DNA from: Cryptomeria japonica
Taxonomy: Eukaryota; Streptophyta; Pinopsida; Cupressales; Cupressaceae
DNA length: 64,000 nt
Assembly (NCBI RefSeq): GCF_030272615.1
Contig: NC_081415.1
Coordinates: 600,019,644-600,083,643 of the forward strand
Direction: 5' to 3'
Of this stretch, positions 25,765-37,928 are shown one piece after another. The position numbers and the translations under genes are program-made. How positions within the stretch are numbered: position 1 is the stretch's first letter; every line of letters starts with the position of its first letter. The notes beneath the pieces were generated by a model that was given only the letters and a program-made list of their open reading frames with translations, was not told the origin of the DNA and ran no database searches.

Positions 25765-26190
25765 GATGCGCTACAAAAAGGACTGTACGCGCTAAAACAA
25801 TATCTTAATGCGCTGCACTGTGTTCCAGATGCGCTACTATGTGCTTCGGAAGCGCTGCTCTGTTTTCTCCCATGTTGAGACGTATAGGAAAAGTGATGAT
25901 TTGATGTGCTAAAAGATGGTTTTTAAGCGCTGGATTCTGGACTTAAAGCCCTAGATGGTAAACTGGATGCGCTATCTGACAGACCCGATGCGCCAATCTA
26001 TTTTGCACATGCGCTACTCTATTTTTCGTCCGCGCTGAGACCTACAGGAAAAATTTAGTGGGGTTATGCGCTAAAGAAAGGACTTTACGCGCTGAAGTAG
26101 AGACCCCTTGCATTGAACAGTGGACTGGATGTGCTATGCTATTTACTGGATGCGCTAAACAGTGATTTGAACGCGCTAATTCATTTTTCC
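25765..26190. repeat. Interspersed GCGCTA repeat cluster 2 in E1 leader
   Basis: About eight exact GCGCTA sites plus GCGCTG, GTGCTA and GCGCCA variants at 15-40 bp spacing, ending just before the primer site. Confidence 0.82.
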
Positions 26191-26243
26191 CGTGTGCCTG
26201 CAAAAGTAGTTAGTTTCAAAAACCGATTTGATATTTGGGGTCA

Positions 26244-26262
26244 GGCCTCACGGTGAGCGCCA
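26244..26262 (-). promoter_or_regulatory. E1 primer binding site, tRNA-Lys-like
   Basis: Minus-strand TGGCGCTCACCGTGAGGCC begins 4 nt from the LTR end. From memory it resembles the complement of the plant tRNA-Lys 3' end with a few C-to-T differences. It differs from the primer site of E2, E3 and E4. Confidence 0.65.
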
Positions 26263-26801
26263 TAAATGTATGTGGGAAAAGTGGGTCGATAGAACTCAAT
26301 ATGTGAAAATATTCTAAAAAACTTGTCCACACACACACAGAGGACTTCTTGGTGTAAGCTATGGAGTAATGAAGTATTACTCAGCTTCCCAAGGTTGGTC
26401 CCATGGTTCTCTATCTTACAATGTCCCTCAAACCAATGTTTTTTCTCTCAGATCACTGAGCAAAATGGTTTAGGTATGGCAAATGCAAGAACGAGGGATG
26501 CTTTGATAGATTTTAGTATGAGATGCATCCTAAGCTATGCATGATTCTAGAAATGCAATAAACTAGATTATAAGATGACAAGGTTAGTATAAATACTATC
26601 CTAACATGATGTATTTAGTCTATGATTGAGCTAAAATGATAAAGAAATTATTATAAACATGCATATTTAGACTAATTTCTAGTTAAAAGAGAGGCTAAAA
26701 TGATGAGCATATATGATATAAGAAAGTTTGAATGTATTTGAGCATAAGTGTGATACTACAAATTTGGAGGATTCATTCTTAAAAATGGAGGAATGAGAGC
26801 T

Positions 26802-26811
26802 CTATTTATAG
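26802..26811 (-). promoter_or_regulatory. TATA box of E1 5' LTR
   Basis: Minus-strand CTATAAATAG within GCTATAAATAGAGCTC, a strong plant TATA consensus. Confidence 0.7.
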
Positions 26812-27147
26812 CAAAAATAGGGCAATGGATGGTCAGGATTGAAAGAGTTGATCAAGGGTTGAGTTTGAAAGTTGGGGATCCATGTTTGTAATTGGCACCA
26901 ATGAAATGGTGACAAGTGTCAACATAGGGTTGGGTTGAGAGAAGGGGTTGGAGGCATTAAATGCCTGAGGAGACCTCATGGTTATCTAGAGGGTAAGGGT
27001 CAAGCTTAAGTTGGGTTTACCCAATGGATTAAGACTTAATCCAAGGATAAACCTTTGTGCAAATGATTAAGAGATAATCATGGTCAAAGCATTAAAGGCC
27101 TGATGAGACCCTTGGGTTGGGTGAAGGTTGAGTTAAAACAAATGATT

Positions 27148-27251
27148 AAGTGGTTGAAGGTTGGAAGCCTTTAATGGTTATCAAAGACTTTGAGGAATTA
27201 AGTGGTTGAAGGTTGAAAGCCTTTAATGGTTATCAAAGACTTTGAGGTTTG
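27148..27251. repeat. 52-bp tandem duplication in E1 LTR
   Basis: Two near-identical adjacent copies start AAGTGGTTGAAGGTTG at 27148 and 27200. Confidence 0.85.
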
Positions 27252-27703
27252 AGAAGTGACTTCCCTTTGTTTAGGGATGTGACAAAGTTTAGAAGATGGG
27301 TTAGGTTAATTAGAAGCGATTAGAAGAGTCTAGAAGGGATTAGAAAGGGGTTTAGGAAGGCAAGTGGGAGATGTAGGATTTTGCAAGTGGATGGAGGGAT
27401 AATAGAATTTAATTGAATTAAATGATTTAATTCAATTTGGTTGCAATTAAATAAATTAGATTTATTCAATTTAGGATAACTGTTTAATTAAATTTGTATT
27501 TAATTAAAAGTGGATAGGGGGGATTTAATTGAATAAAATGATTTATTCATTAAATGGGTATAGTGAATTTTATTTAAATAAATTGAGTAATTTACTTAAT
27601 AAAATAGAAGAATGTGGATAATTTAATTAAATTGGATTTAATCAAATAGAGAAATGAACATAAAATATTCATTTAGGAATATGGTCATTTTAATACATCT
27701 ACA

Positions 27704-29148
27704 CCTTGCAATAATAAACAACATCTTACCCATCAAATGGAAAGATCAAGTGAAAACATAGAAAGAACACAACCATCGAATATGAATATGTATTCAAAAG
27801 AAAACAAGTGATAGATGTGAGAAGAAATTAACCAATAATGTCAACGTAATCAATCTATAATGGGTCTATCTCAATGAAACCAGAAGATGTGTCACATAAA
27901 TCAAGTCCATGGGACTGCTCTCTACAATGCTAATATGCCTAGATGTTATCGTTATATGTATCTTAATGAACTAAAGTAGCATATACATGTGGCAATTTTG
28001 CCACTATCCTTGTAGACAATAACACAAATGTTGTTGCTTTTGGTTCATGTATTTATATTGGAGATGTATCCATGCATGTTTCTTTATAAGAACCTTTAAC
28101 ATTATCACGATCTATAAATAATTTGTTTATAACTTTTGTGTGGCTTTATTTAGGTAACCTTGTTTCTTTTATAATTTTTAAATTAGAATTTTAAAGTCAA
28201 CTATAATACCACCACATGGTGTACCATTTATGTTCACTTGCATGTGTATCTTTCCTTGATTTTCATCATGTTTGTTATCTTCATACTTAAAATTAATATT
28301 GTGAATGCTAGATGCAACATCAAATTTGTCATTAGAACCAATATGAACAATATAACTAGCATTATATAGATCATGATCAACATCCACTTCTTCTTGATTA
28401 TACTCATGCTAAGGTGATAAAGATGTAATTTCATGATTATAAATATGCTTGACATGAATTAGATTGTTGTCAATGAGACATTGAATTTTATGTTTGAGTG
28501 TAATAGTCATGCTCATATTATGTCAATGTATCTAGTGACATTCACAAAATGATTAACATCAAAATGTAATATAAAACCTTTTGATATGTTACTTTAATTA
28601 TCTAGAAGTTGTTGTAACACTAATCCTAAAGGATTTTCCAATTTAGTGAACTTTTTACACCCTTTTGGTTTTTGTTGAATGATGTTTGCATTATGATCAT
28701 CAATGACATTGATATTTTTAAATCCACTCTTGTTAGCCATAGTTTAAAATTTTGACTTTGATTGCAACTCATGAGAATAAGGGGATTGCTAGAGATGCTT
28801 AAGTGATTGAGATCATTTTCTAACCATAGAACCTCACAATTTTGTACACAAGCACATAGTTTAGAAAATAAACTCATTATTAAAATCAAACTTTTTCTTA
28901 GATAATAGTTAAAAGACTGTTGATAAATGGGCATATCTCACTTTTTGACCTAAGTGGCCTACTCAAATCAATATTTTTATATATTGTAAACTCAAGGCTA
29001 TTATCCTTTCATGTTTGAACTTTTGATAAGATAAGAAAAGGAAATCTTTACGAGGGTGTAAAGGTTCAAGTTTTCTATTCCAAAAACAATCAAGGATGAA
29101 GTTTTCATGTCTTGCTAAGGGCTGATAGAGACTGATTGATTGTGATAT
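27704..29148 (-). pseudogene. Degenerate minus-strand remnant, probably element E3 downstream of protease
   Basis: Short minus-strand stretches (28178-28387, 28626-28934, 28963-29160) broken by stops and shifts. No catalytic motif was recognised. Placement in E3 is inferred: copia C1 separates it from the E3 protease at 36175, with near-matching flanks GATAT and GATAA. Confidence 0.4.
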
Positions 29149-30413
29149 TGTTAGCAACAATCAAGAGGGAAGACTGAGAGAGGGGGGGAGGGGGGGTGAA
29201 TCAGTCTTCACTGGAATATCAAATTTAACCACCCAAAAGAGATCTAATAAACAGGAGCAATAAAACAAATAGGCAAATTAACAACACAACACACAACACC
29301 AAGATTTTGACGTGGAAAACTCGGTTAAGGGAAAAACCACGGTGGGAACCTTCCCACAGTAAGATGATACTCTGCAGTAGTATGTGAAAATATTACAATG
29401 GTGAATGCACATGCATTCAGGCACATTGTCTAGAGCTCACTGCTCAAATGACATTTTCCCGAAAGGCTACAACCCTCGAGGAAGTCTCACTGACTTACAA
29501 TAAGATTCAGACTACAATCCAAAAGAAATGAACTGAAAGAATAGCATCTCCAAATGCTCGATTACAATTCTGGTTAAGCACAAATGTCTGCCCCGCAACA
29601 CCAATCTCACCACAAACTCAACATCGAAGGATAAATCACTTGTTCGCACATAAAAATCTCTCTAATAATGCAAACACAACAAATGACACCCAGATTACAT
29701 GACTATATCATCTATATATGCAATTCATCAACCTTGACAACAAGGTCAGTTAAACCCTCAACCCTCAATTACAAAATTACATCACACGATACAAAGATTG
29801 ACCACCAGACCAATATAATGATTTACATAGCATAACATGGTCCTAAATCAAATTCCCAAATGATTACATCCACCGGAAATCATGCCAAGATCAACCGCAA
29901 CATGCTACACCACCAGAAATACCGCATCACACACAAATCATCACTGGTTGATAGAAACCACCAAAAACTCACACAATGATCAATGCAGATCACCAAAACA
30001 AATAGGACACGACTAGGAAACACCAACAAGCACATTAGAACCATCCGGAATAGCTACACCAACACCACTTATCAAATCTTCATCGATCAACATCTGAAAG
30101 CTCAAGAACACAACCAATTAACAACTGCCACAAAGAAAGATAGCTTGAGCAGCACCAAATCATGATCCATTTGAAATGAAGATACACAAGACCATCTCAA
30201 ACAATATCCCAAAATCTCAGCACCAGATCTGATCACACCAAAATATATCAGAGGAAATATCAACCTCTGCAAAACAATGATAAGCAAAACAATACTACAA
30301 TCCAGATCAAACAATCTTCCCAATCTGCAGTCATTAGAGCATATCACAAGAATATGTTGACATCAATGACAACAACATATCCTAGCAACAACAATGCATG
30401 ACAAAATCCAACA
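29149..30413 (-). repeat. C1 3' LTR
   Basis: 1265-bp copy of 34924-36174. Near its plus-strand start it has the G-run followed by GTGAATCAGT. A TATA-like TATATA lies near 29712-29718. Confidence 0.92.
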
Positions 30414-30426
30414 ATCTCCCCCTTTG
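30414..30426 (-). promoter_or_regulatory. C1 polypurine tract
   Basis: Minus-strand CAAAGGGGGAGAT directly abuts the 3' LTR. Confidence 0.88.
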
Positions 30427-30672
30427 TCATTGATGGCAACATATGAATGTGAAAAATAATCAATGCAAAGAAAAGAAGATATCTCCAACAAACTCCCCCT
30501 AAGATCAAGACTTAGAAATAACTTTTTCACATGAACTCTCTCCCCCTTTGAAAAAATGCCAAAGCTCTCAAAATAGAAAACCAAATGGAAACATGAATCT
30601 TTATCCCAAAACACAGACTATTCCAGCAAAGGAGCATCACCAACTCACCAATCTGGATAAAGAGATAAAGCT

Positions 30673-31187
30673 CTAAAATCCACCAGATTGATGCAACTTA
30701 GTGCATCTAGTTGTCATCAGGAGGGTGGATACCCCTAAATTTTTTCTCAAATAGACAAATGTATCTACAGGCAAAGGTTTAGTGAAAATATCAGCTATTT
30801 GTTCCTTTGTAGATATATACTCCAACTTCACCTTCTCTTCATTGACTTTCTCTCTCAAGTAATGATATTTGATTGACAAATGTTTAGTCTTTGAATGCTA
30901 CACCAGATTATTTGACATATTAATAGCATTGGAATTATCATAGTATATAACAATAGGCTCATCATGAATAACTTTGATATCCTTCAATATTTGCTTCATC
31001 CAAACTACCTGAGTGCAATTACAATGTACTTAGTTTCAACAATCAATAAAGACACTGAATCTTTTTTTGCTAGTCCATGAAACCAATTTCTTACCCAAAA
31101 AGAATGTTCCACTGATAGTGCTCTTCCTATCATAAACATCACCAACCCAATCAGCTTCAATATAGGCACAAAGCATGAAATCATCAT
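30673..31187 (-). pseudogene. pol: C1 RNase H, frameshifted
   Basis: Two pieces in different frames: 31005-31187 (upstream half) and 30673-30879, the latter with YISTKEQIADIFTKPLP, the conserved end of copia RNase H. Confidence 0.85.
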
Positions 31188-31389
31188 TCCTAGGATACCA
31201 TAATCCTTATTCTACAGTTCCCTTCAGGTATCTAAATATCCTCTTCACAATAGTGACATGACTCTCTTTAGGATCAACTTGATATCTAGGAGCCATGCAC
31301 ACAACATGCATAATGTTTGGTCTAGTCTGTGTAAGATACAATAGTCCATCAACCATGGAACTATACAAACTCTGATTAGCTTTAGGAGA

Positions 31390-32694
31390 TTAATCATTCT
31401 TGGACAATTTACAACCAGTCACCATAGGAGTTCCAACCGGTTTGGAGTCATCTAATCCAAACTTCTTCAACAATTTCTTCACATACTTAATTTGAGATAT
31501 AAATATACCTTTTCTAGTTTGTGCAATTTGCAAACCTAAGAAAAATTTCATCTCACCAATCATAGACATCTCAAATTCTTTCTTCATATCACAGGCAAAC
31601 TTCATGCTCAAGTTATCATCACCACCAAAGATTATATCATCAATAAAGACTTCAACAATTAGGATGTTATCATTTTCTATCTTAAAGTACAGATTACTAT
31701 CAACAACACCTTTATTAAATCCCAATTTCAACAAGTATTTATCTAGTCTAGCATACCAAGCTCTAGGGGCTTGTTTCAATCCATAAAGAGCTTTCTTCAG
31801 CTTACATACCATGTCTCCATCATCCGACAGTGAAAATCCATCAGTTTGTTCAATGTATACTTCTTCCTCAAGATCACCATTCAAAAAGGAAGATTTTCCA
31901 TCCATCTGATATACCCTAAAATATTTATAAGCATCATAAGAAAGCAACAATCTAACAACTTCAAGTCTGGAAACCAGAGAAAAAGTATCCTCATAATCAA
32001 TCCCTTCTTGCTGTGAATACCCTTTCGAGACCAATCTAGCTTTATTTCTGACAACTTCAACGACTTCATTTAATTTGTTTTTGAATACCCATTTAGTACC
32101 AATAACATTCTTATCCTCAAGTCTAGGTACAAGTTCCCAAGTGTTATTATTTTCAATCTGATCTATTTCTTCTTCCATAGCTCTTATCCAACTCTTATCT
32201 TTACAGGGTTTAGCAACATCTTTAGGTTCAACTTTAGAAATCAAACATACTTCTTCAACAACTAACCTTCTTCTACTCATCACACCTTTACTCTTATCAC
32301 CAATAATCTGATTTTCAAAATGATTCAATCTTACATACCCCAGAGTCTTCTGATTGTTCTGGTTTTTAGGTTCCTGCACTCCATCACCAACAACATCTGG
32401 ATTCACAATCTCTACCAAATCATTTTGCTTAGGCTCTTCAGGATGAATAGGCATTAAAACAATATATTGACCATCATCATAACCACATGTTCCAATCTCT
32501 TTCCCAAGGTTCTCATCCACCTTCACATTTGCACTCTCTTCAATCTTTCCTAGTCTCTTATGGTAACATTGGTAGGCCTTTCTCTTTGTTGAATATCCCA
32601 AGAAAATACCTTCATCACTTCTAGCATCAAACTTTCCTATGCCCTCATCTCTCTTGATATAAAATTTGCTACCAAATACTTTGAAATATCTCAC
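31390..32694 (-). pseudogene. pol: C1 integrase C-terminus and copia-type reverse transcriptase
   Basis: 434 open codons. The start ([18 protein letters not shown]) is the integrase tail. RT follows: [50 protein letters not shown] and the catalytic FIDDIIFGG (usually YVDD; here F-I-D-D). It ends with the [16 protein letters not shown] block. Confidence 0.92.
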
Positions 32695-32790
32695 AATAGG
32701 AACATGACCAAACCATAACTCATAAGGGGTCTTACCAGTATCTCCTTTGATGTGAACTCTGTTGAATGTATAAACAACAGTGCTAATGGA

Positions 32791-33138
32791 TTATCTCCAA
32801 GAAATCTTCAGAATATTTCCTTCAATCTTCATAGTCCTTGTAGCATCCAAAATAGTTGTGTTCTTCCTCTCAACAACTCCATTCTGCTGAGGGGTTATAG
32901 GAGCAGACAATTGTCTTCTAGTCCCATGCTTCTCACAAAATGAATTGAACTCACTAGAACAAAATTCTCCACCTCTATCAGATCTCAAACACTTCACCTT
33001 CAATTCAGACTTAGTCTCAACCTTAGCTTCGAATATCTTGAATTTGTCAAATGCTTCTAATTTCTCCTTAAAAAAAACAACCCACATCGTCCTTGAATAA
33101 TCATCAATTAATAGCATAATATATCTATCACCCTGCAC
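32791..33138 (-). pseudogene. pol: C1 integrase core
   Basis: Contains MLLIDDYSRTMWVVFFKEK with the first catalytic Asp, CLRSDRGGEFCSSEF with the second, and PQQNGVVERKN with the Glu. It is interrupted by stops from the flanking pieces in the same frame. Confidence 0.9.
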
Positions 33139-33204
33139 ACTTCTAACATTTGTAGGTCCACATTGGTCAGTATGTACAAGATCTAGCAGTCCTTCTAATG
33201 TATA

Positions 33205-33738
33205 CTATTTTCTTTTGAATGAAATTCTTGTTTTCTTACCCAACTGACATTCCTTACATACTAGATTAGCAGGCTTAACAATCTTAGGTAGATCTCTAAC
33301 ACCATGTGTAGAACAGATCTTAATCATTGAATCAAAATTTACATGACACATTATCCTATGCCACAACCAACTTTCATCAATCTGAGCAATCAAACAACTT
33401 TTCTCACCAGCATTCAAATGAAAAATGTTACCTTCAGTCTTAGTTCCAGATGCAATCTCTATACCAGAGGCATTCGAGATCTTGCATTTACCATCCTTGA
33501 ATTGTAGATCATAACCCTTATCATCTATCTGTCCAACACTTAAAAGACTATGCTTCAAACCTTCAACATATAAGACATCATCAATGCTATGCTTACCATG
33601 AAAAGAAATAGAACCTCTCTCACGGATTACACAGGATTTGTCATCTTCAAATCTGACTATTACACCATCATATCTTTCCATACTCACAAATTTTCTTTTA
33701 TCACCTGTCATATGATGTGAACAGCCGCTGTCAATCAC
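33205..33738 (-). pseudogene. pol: C1 protease and GAG-pre-integrase domain
   Basis: Starts with the protease site IDSGCSHHMTGD, then LKHSLLSVGQI, then the integrase zinc finger LWHRIMCHVNF...CKECQLGK. Confidence 0.9.
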
Positions 33739-34092
33739 CCATTCATCTTTCTCCCCAATAGTATAGCTAGTGGAATCAACAGGTACACGTCCATCTTCCT
33801 TAATGGCAAGGAATACAACTTCATCTCCTTCAGATTCTTCATTTATAATACCTCTATCAGCAACATAATAACAGTTCTTCTAATTTCTAAACTTCTAGTT
33901 AGGATTGTAAGATTTATCATATCTCTCATGCTTGTCATATTTATCATTCCTATCATGCTTATCAAACTTATCACGCCTTTCATACTTAGCCATTCTCTCC
34001 AGGCATCTAGAAGCAAAATGTCATATCTTATTGTAAGAGAAACATTTCAAAGGCAAATTTCCATCATCCTTACCGGCACCTTTAGGTAATCT

Positions 34093-34767
34093 CTAGGAAA
34101 TCAAAGCTTTAAGTTCCCTCCAGATCCCTTTCTTTCTCTTCCATCTCTCTTCTCTCTCTCTCTCTCTGTCTCTCTCATAGCTAGATATTTTGCTCTCATT
34201 AGGATCATATTTCTTTTTTCCAGATATATATTCAGATGCTCTGAATGTTGTCTTAGACTTTCCATGTGATTCTCCAAATTCACTCAGCTCAAATGCAACA
34301 AGCTTTCCAACCAGCATATCTCTTATCACAGTAGTCACACTCCGAATCTCATCAATAGCAACAACCTTATGCTTATAGGTAGGAGGCAAAGATCTCAACA
34401 CCTTAGCAACAATTTTATCTTCCTCAATAGCTACACCAACACATCTAATACCTAGGACAAGGTCATTCACCTTAGCCATAAAAGAGTGTATGTTCTCACC
34501 ATCTCCCATATTCAATGTCTCATACTTTCCTTTTAAACTCTGCAACTTAGCAACCTTCACTTGTTTATCACCTTCATACAACACCTCAAGCTTCACCCAG
34601 ATCTCATGTGCGGTTTGAAGTCCCATCACATTAGTCATCTCACAATCAGTCAAGGCACTAAGCAATGCTTCCTTCGCTCTAATATTATGTTCTACTTCCT
34701 TAACCTCATCAGGAGAAGATGGTCCATTTCGAGGAACAACATAGACATTCTTTGTAATCTTCACCAA
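34093..34767 (-). pseudogene. gag: C1 gag (copia UBN2-type)
   Basis: 224 codons with the copia gag core: AHEIWVKLEVLYEGDKQVKV, LQSLKGKYETLNMGDGENI, VLRSLPPTYKHKVVAI. Downstream (about 34000-34060) is a decayed zinc knuckle (CFSYNKI, stop, HFASRC), the stop replacing its Gly. Confidence 0.88.
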
Positions 34768-34909
34768 GACATTTCAAGTGCACTTCTATTTGGTCCTTCC
34801 ATATAGTACAGTTACTTCCCTCAAATCTCAGACTGTTCTTCTTAAAGATTACACCTTGAACTGCCATCCTAGATCTCCTCAAATGATTAAGCTTCTACCA
34901 GAGAATCTA

Positions 34910-34921
34910 GCTCTGATACCA
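34910..34921 (-). promoter_or_regulatory. C1 primer binding site, initiator tRNA-Met
   Basis: Minus-strand TGGTATCAGAGC, the standard plant copia primer site, 2 nt from the LTR. Confidence 0.93.
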
Positions 34922-34923
34922 AT

Positions 34924-36174
34924 TGTTAGCAGCAATCAAGAAGGAAGACTAAGAGGGGGGGGGGTGTGAATCAGTCTTCATCAGAATATCAAACTTAACC
35001 ACCAAAAATAGATTTAATAAACAACAACAATAAGTCAGATAGGCAAATTAACAACACAAAACCAATATTTTGACATGGAAAACCCGGTTAAGAGAAAAAA
35101 CATGATGGGAACCTACCCATAGTAAGATGATACCCTACAATAGTATGTGAAAATATTACAATGGGGAATGCACATGCATTCATGCACATTTCCTAGAGAT
35201 CATTGCTCAAATAATATTTTCTTGGAAGGCTACAACCCTCAAGGAAGTCTCACTGACTTACAATAAGATTCAAACTACAATCCAGAAGAAATGAACTACA
35301 AGAATAGCATCTCCAAATGTTTGATTGTAGTTCTGGTTAAGCACAAATATTTTTCGTGCAACACCAATCTTACCACAAACTCAACATCGAAGGATAAATC
35401 ACTTGTTCGCAATAAACCTCTCTTTGATAATGCAGACACAATAAATAAGACCCAAATTACATGACTATATCACCTATATATATAATTCATCAACCTTGAC
35501 AAAAAGGTCGAGTAAACCCTCAACCCTCAATTACAAAATTACATCACATGATACAAAGATCGACTAGCAGAATAATATAATGATTTACATAGCATAGCAT
35601 GGTCCTAAACCAAATTCCCAAATGATCACATCCACCAAAAATCATGCCAAGATCAACCACAACACGCTACACCACCAGAAATATCGCATAACATGCAAAT
35701 CATCACCGATTGATAGAAACCACCAAAAAATCTCACAACGACCAATGCCGATCACCAAAACAAATAGGAAACAACTAGGAAACACTAACAAGCACATTAG
35801 AACCATCCGAAACAACTACACCAACACCACTTATCAAATCTTCATCGATCAACATTTGAAAGCTCGAGAACATAACCAATCAACAACTAACACAAAGAAA
35901 GATAGCTTGTAGAGCACCAAATCATGATCCATCTAAAATGAAGATACACAAGACCATCCCAAACAATATCCCAAAAGATCAACACTAGATTTGATCACAC
36001 CAAAATATACCAGAGGAAGTATCAACCTCTGCAAAACAGAGATCAACAAAACAATACTACAAACCAGATAATAAAATCTTCCCAATCTGTAGTCACCAGA
36101 GCAGATCATAGGAATATGTTGAATAAATGACAACAAAATATCCTAGCAACAACAATTCATGCCAATATCCAACA
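34924..36174 (-). repeat. C1 5' LTR
   Basis: 1251-bp copy of the left LTR with many substitutions and small indels, so clearly older than E2. Ends are TGTTAG...CCAACA. Confidence 0.92.
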
Positions 36175-37928
36175 GATAATACACCCATTATGGGGAACTT
36201 CAAATATTTATAGATGATAGAAGGTATAACTTTCATAAAATTGAGTCAAGGGTGTCCCAATTTCACATGAAATTGGTTGGAGGTAGCGATAATAGAAAAG
36301 GTAACATCTAAGCATATAGTACCAACCTCAATAAGAAGAGTGATGGAATCTATAGTGGGACAAGTGAAACCATATTGTACCATAACCATAACAACATATT
36401 TATCCTGATGTGATTGTTGTGTATAAAGATGTTCTTCAATAATAATATTTACCATTCATAATGGATCAATGAGCACACCTTGTGAGAGCTTTCCTTTAAT
36501 TTTTCGTAGGAAAGTATAATGGTCCATCAGGTGCATAAATAATATCTCTTGAGCCAAAGCTGATGCAAGGGTTATATTTAGCCTTAGATTTCTCAATAAG
36601 ATTCACAACATTGTTGGGTTCTAGGCACATATCATTAGGAGTCATGTAATAAGGTTTCTTAGGCTCCACAAAATTGGTAGAATGAGAAGGCAAAAGATCA
36701 ATGAATATTTGTAAGTTTTGATTAGGAGGTGTTATAGATTTATTTCCTTTATCATTCACACCTTATAGGGTTATAGTGTTGGAATCAATGAGATCTTGAA
36801 TCAAATGCTTTAATTTATAACACTTCTTAGTATCATGGTCAGTTTGATGATGGTATTGGCAAAAGGCTTTAGTATCAAAGGAATCTAGAAAAGGCTTAGA
36901 TGTATCTATGGGTTTGGTGGGAGTAAGATTCATCACATCATCAATAATTAATCTAAGCATGATACTGCAATGATTCATAAAGAGGAGTAAATTTATGACA
37001 TGTAAAGATTAATGATAAGGGGACCAAACCTAATGTTGTAGCTACCACTTGTGTATCAATATGATTGGAAGAATTTTTATTGTTCTTGATGAAATTCTTG
37101 TTTTGTTTTTAAAATTTGTGAAAGGATTGATGGAATTATTCATTCTTATCAACCAAAACCATTGAAGAAGAGGATTTAAAATTGAGTCACTTGAAGTTGA
37201 TAATTATAAAGTGTTGTGCATAAGTGTGTAAAGCACAATCAGAAAACAAAAAGAATATATCTAATATCCTTTTGTAAATTATTAATGAAAATTCTTTGAA
37301 AATCACCATGAGGCACATGATAAACAATTTGTGAATGCAAATGTTTGTATCTACCAAGGAAATCAATTACTTTTTCTTTATCTCTTTGCTTGCAAAATAT
37401 GAAATCAATTAAAGTAATTTGAGGACCAATATTATTTTGAAAATGTTATACAAATGCATTAGATAATTTATGAAAATAATCAATTGATCAAGGAGGCAAG
37501 GAGAAAAACCATTGAAAATATTTCTCTTTTAATGTATGGGTGAATATTTTTTCAACGAGTCTATGATCATGAGAGAAGTCACTACACAAAGTTTGAAATA
37601 TTTTCACATGAGTGTGGGGGTCACCTTTTCCATTGTATAACCCCAAATGGGGAACCTAAACAAGGGTACAAACAATATCATAAAAAAGTGGGCTATCAGT
37701 ATCACATGTAGGAACATTAAAGTTAGAATGGGTTAAAGAAGCCAATTGTTGTTGTAAGGATGAGACACTTTGAGATAAATTTTTAATAGTGGCTTCAGTG
37801 GATGAGTTTGAATTGTGCATGTTAGATTGTGATGGAGGTATAACATTATGATAGGTAGGTGGAACCTTATGTTATGTTGGTTTAGAAGATGGTTGAGAAA
37901 CAAATAGAATTTTAACAAAAGGAGGTAT
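36175..37928 (-). pseudogene. gag: E3 Tat-like gag and protease remnant
   Basis: Read on the minus strand from 37928: a linker, then a gag core (LGLYNGKGDPHTHVKIFQTL, then SLPP-stop-SIDYFHKLSNAF), then a zinc-binding motif CQYHHQTDHDTKKCYKLKH (36763-36978) like that of E1, then 36496-36759 and a protease end VKLGHP (36246-36455). There are many stops and at least one shift. CR1 cuts it at 37928 and C1 at 36175. Confidence 0.75.

Larger units (their letters stand above)
23772..26243 (-). other. E1 long 5' leader between primer site and gag
   Basis: About 2.5 kb without a convincing ORF. Two clusters of the GCGCTA motif (24050-24610 and 25765-26190) flank a middle section (about 24700-25500) that shows no clear internal repeats. 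Confidence 0.65.
26267..27703 (-). repeat. E1 5' LTR
   Basis: Begins (plus strand) TGTATGTGGGAAAAG, echoing the TGTGTAGGGGAAAAAG terminus of the E2 LTR, next to the primer site. It ends at CATCTACA, giving minus-strand TGTAG...ACA termini. It holds a minus-strand TATA box. The partner 3' LTR lies left of the window, so the outer boundary is by inspection only. Confidence 0.65.
29149..36174 (-). mobile_element. Element C1: Ty1/copia retrotransposon, 7.0 kb
   Basis: LTRs at 29149-30413 and 34924-36174 (TGTTAG...CCAACA). The primer site (initiator tRNA-Met type) is at 34910-34921 and the polypurine tract at 30414-30426. In between, the minus strand has gag, protease, integrase, RT and RNase H in copia order. 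Flanks are GATAT and GATAA, a one-base-diverged duplication. The coding frame is mostly one frame broken by stops, with one local shift in RNase H. Confidence 0.93.

Noticed and set aside
24050-26190. CRISPR-like repeats with variable spacers
   Set aside because: The repeated word is only 6-8 bp, spacing is irregular, the copies are degenerate, and the context is a plant retrotransposon leader.
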